A DNA stretch of 8,714 bases from Ventricola sp017626895. GTDB lineage: Bacteria > Bacillota > Clostridia > Christensenellales > Aristaeellaceae. Shown piece after piece: positions 7,181-8,714 of the stretch. A program made the translations under genes and the position numbers. Position 1 is the stretch's first letter, and the number at the start of each line of letters is the position of its first letter. Under the pieces are notes generated by a model. That model searched no databases, had not been told where the DNA came from, and worked only from the letters and a program-made list of their open reading frames with translations. Location: contig JAGAHV010000230.1 of the NCBI GenBank assembly GCA_017626895.1, positions 1-8,714 of the forward strand, written 5' to 3'.

Positions 7181-7225
7181 AGTATATCACTGAATGAAGA
7201 AAAAAGTTGTAACGGTGTTGTAAAG
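7181..7225 (-). promoter_or_regulatory. Promoter and predicted autoregulatory site of the two-component operon
   Basis: On the minus strand two TTACAAC units separated by ACCG (period 11 bp, plus strand 7208-7225) are followed after 20 nt by a -10 box TATACT (7186-7181). The hexamer 17 nt before the -10 box is a poor -35 (CAACTT) and adjoins the repeats. This is the arrangement of PhoB/OmpR-type activated promoters, where tandem direct repeats replace the -35 element. The near-identical repeat at 5178-5195 supports its being a real regulator site. Confidence 0.68.
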
Positions 7226-7230
7226 CAAGC

Positions 7231-7265
7231 AAAAACACCTTCCCGAAAGCGAAGGGGGAAGGCGT
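7231..7265 (-). terminator. Intrinsic terminator of rlmD
   Basis: On the minus strand ACGCCTTCCC (7265-7256) pairs with GGGAAGGTGT (7244-7235), giving a 10-bp stem with one G-U pair and an 11-nt loop. A run of five T (7235-7231) follows. It begins 34 nt after the rlmD stop and separates rlmD from the two-component promoter. Confidence 0.88.
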
Positions 7266-7299
7266 TGCAGCAGATTTCCACCTAAGTAGTTTTCATTCA

Positions 7300-8714
7300 T
7301 CATGGGATCATTTGAAAGTGCCTCAGCGCCTCCTCAATGGCTCTTTCCTTCTCCGGCGGGCATTTCGGCACACGATTGCCCTCCGTCTTTGCCTTGTTAT
7401 AGCAGTCCCTTTCGATGATCCCATGTTTTGCCTTCACCTGGGCAATGTACAGGCAGGAGACCTTCAAGCCGGTATGCTCGAAGACATAAGCCTTGATTTC
7501 CTCATACGTTGCCTTGGTCTCTGCAGCAGTCACATCCAACTCCGTCATATCCAGATCAATGTCGATATGTGGGGCAGATCTGATTTTGGACAATAAGCAA
7601 ACCGTCTCAATTGATGAAGTCCAGCAGAACATGTCAACGCTCTGGATGGCTTTGACGGAATAACCGTGGCGTGAGAGGATTTCTACATCCCGGGCGAGGG
7701 TGGGGGCTGAACAGGAAACGTAGACGATTCGTTCCGGCGAAGCTTCCTGAATGGCATTTAAAACAACAGGATCACAGCCTTTGCGGGGAGGATCAAGCAC
7801 GATGACATCCGGTTTCAGACCACTGCGGATGAGCTGTGGGAGAACGGATTCGGTTGCGCCGGTAATGAATTCCGCATTGCGGATCTGGTTATCTTCGGCA
7901 TTCCGTCTTGCGTTCTGAATGGCTGCATCGACAATTTCAATGCCGATCACGTGCTTGCAGCGGCGCGCCAGAAGGAGAGAGATCGTTCCGGTCCCGCAGT
8001 AGGCATCGATACAGGTTTCATTTCCGTTCAGATTTGCATACTGGAGGGCAAGCTGATACAGCTTTTCGGTCTGCCGGGGATTGACCTGGAAGAAAGAGAG
8101 CGGTGAGACGGAAAATGACAGCCCGAGAATAGTATCGCTCATTTCTGCAGGACCGAAAAGAACACGGATGTCCTGCCCGAGAATGGTGTTTCCGGGTTTG
8201 GAGTTGACGGAAAGCGCAATCGTTTCGATGCCGGGGACGGCGTTTCGGAGAGCATGAATCAGCGCGGCAGTATCCGGCAGCTTTGCAGAGGTGACAACGA
8301 GCACAACCATCAGACGGCCGGCGGTGGTGGTTCGTGTCATGATATGGCGAATGAGGCCGGTGTGGGTTCGCTCATCATAGACCGGCACATGACAGGCCGT
8401 CATCCAGGCAAGGACCGTCTTCAGCACCAGGTGGGATGCCTCATCCTGAAGCTGACAGCCCATTTCCGGAAGCGGGATGATTTCGTGGGTGCGCTGGGCA
8501 AAAAAGCCGCATACAGGGCCGTCTTTTCCGGGACCGACCGGGTACATGCCTTTGTTCCGGTAGCGAAAGGGCGTTTCCATTCCGAGAACCGGCGGGACCT
8601 GGTTCTGGACATGCCCGACGCGCTCAAGCAGATCCTGAACCTGCTGACGCTTGTAAGCCAGAGAGGCGTCATAGGTCATATGCTGACAGGTGCATCCGCC
8701 GCAGCGTCTGGCAA
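7300..8714 (-). CDS. rlmD: 23S rRNA (uracil-5-)-methyltransferase RlmD, 5' end outside window
   Basis: An RlmD/RumA-type enzyme that transfers a methyl group from S-adenosylmethionine to C5 of a 23S rRNA uracil (U1939 in E. coli). The frame is open to the right edge. Before the Met at 8679 it encodes RRCGGCTCQH, the cysteines of the iron-sulfur cluster, so the true start and any TRAM domain lie outside. Numbering from that Met, a further cluster cysteine is probably C75 (EMGCQL). Other features are FFQVN (196-200), the SAM motif DAYCGTGT (225-232), DPPRKG (296-301), catalytic C323 (VSCSAPTLARD) and catalytic-base E358 (SSIETV). Core RlmD would end near 365. Here a tail of about 95 residues follows (DVTAAETKATYEEIKAY, then YIAQVKAKHG, ending RHFQMIP). 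This tail resembles the end of the serine recombinase at the left edge. The region before E358 reads FCWTSS rather than the usual FPHT-like sequence. Specificity (U1939 versus U747 or dual) cannot be fixed by eye. Confidence 0.93.
   Translation of the reverse strand, partial: ARRCGGCTCQHMTYDASLAYKRQQVQDLLERVGHVQNQVPPVLGMETPFRYRNKGMYPVGPGKDGPVCGFFAQRTHEIIPLPEMGCQLQDEASHLVLKTVLAWMTACHVPVYDERTHTGLIRHIMTRTTTAGRLMVVLVVTSAKLPDTAALIHALRNAVPGIETIALSVNSKPGNTILGQDIRVLFGPAEMSDTILGLSFSVSPLSFFQVNPRQTEKLYQLALQYANLNGNETCIDAYCGTGTISLLLARRCKHVIGIEIVDAAIQNARRNAEDNQIRNAEFITGATESVLPQLIRSGLKPDVIVLDPPRKGCDPVVLNAIQEASPERIVYVSCSAPTLARDVEILSRHGYSVKAIQSVDMFCWTSSIETVCLLSKIRSAPHIDIDLDMTELDVTAAETKATYEEIKAYVFEHTGLKVSCLYIAQVKAKHGIIERDCYNKAKTEGNRVPKCPPEKERAIEEALRHFQMIP

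Noticed and set aside
5939..7197. Several 100-200 residue open frames on the plus strand across the two-component genes
   Set aside because: They are antisense to genes with complete catalytic motifs and have biased, low-complexity composition typical of shadow frames.
7165..7281. Upstream extension of the response regulator to an ATG at 7281
   Set aside because: The extension would cover the rlmD terminator, the direct repeats and the -10 box, and the receiver domain begins normally right after 7164.

Overview
The window reads as chromosome of a Clostridia-type Firmicute. The evidence is strong AGGAGG-type ribosome sites, a clostridial-style RlmD with an extra C-terminal tail, a large serine recombinase with a zinc ribbon and coiled coil, and an OmpR-type two-component operon. 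Every gene I can support lies on the minus strand, so transcription runs from high to low coordinates. No rRNA, tRNA or CRISPR array was recognised.

Layout in transcription order. (1) 8714-7300: the 23S rRNA uracil-5-methyltransferase gene rlmD. Its 5' end lies outside the window, and it ends at a good intrinsic terminator (7231-7265). (2) 7164-5141: an OmpR-family response regulator and a membrane histidine kinase, overlapping by 16 nt. (3) 5073-2880: two genes for exported proteins of unrecognised family, overlapping by 8 nt. (4) 2879-2612: an AT-richer intergenic stretch with several inverted repeats, one of which encloses a well-formed promoter. (5) 2611-1: a KilA-N domain gene overlapping by ATGA a large serine recombinase gene. 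The recombinase is broken by a 1-nt frameshift near 1537 and runs off the left edge.

The middle genes look like one signalling unit. A direct repeat on an 11-bp period (TGTAAC-type, read on the plus strand) sits just upstream of the -10 box of the response regulator gene. An almost identical copy (17 of 18 bases) lies inside the last codons of the histidine kinase, directly upstream of the two exported-protein genes. The simple reading is that the regulator controls its own operon and the adjacent exported proteins. The GC-rich signalling block (roughly 60% GC by eye) contrasts with the less GC-rich KilA-N/recombinase module, which looks like an acquired mobile unit.

The most unusual observation joins the two ends of the window. 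The visible C-terminus of the recombinase and the C-terminal extension of RlmD align without a gap over 41 residues with 18 identities. The same tail module is therefore attached to a DNA recombinase and to an rRNA methyltransferase a few kilobases apart. This could mean that rlmD is the integration target of this recombinase family, or that both proteins recruited a common domain.
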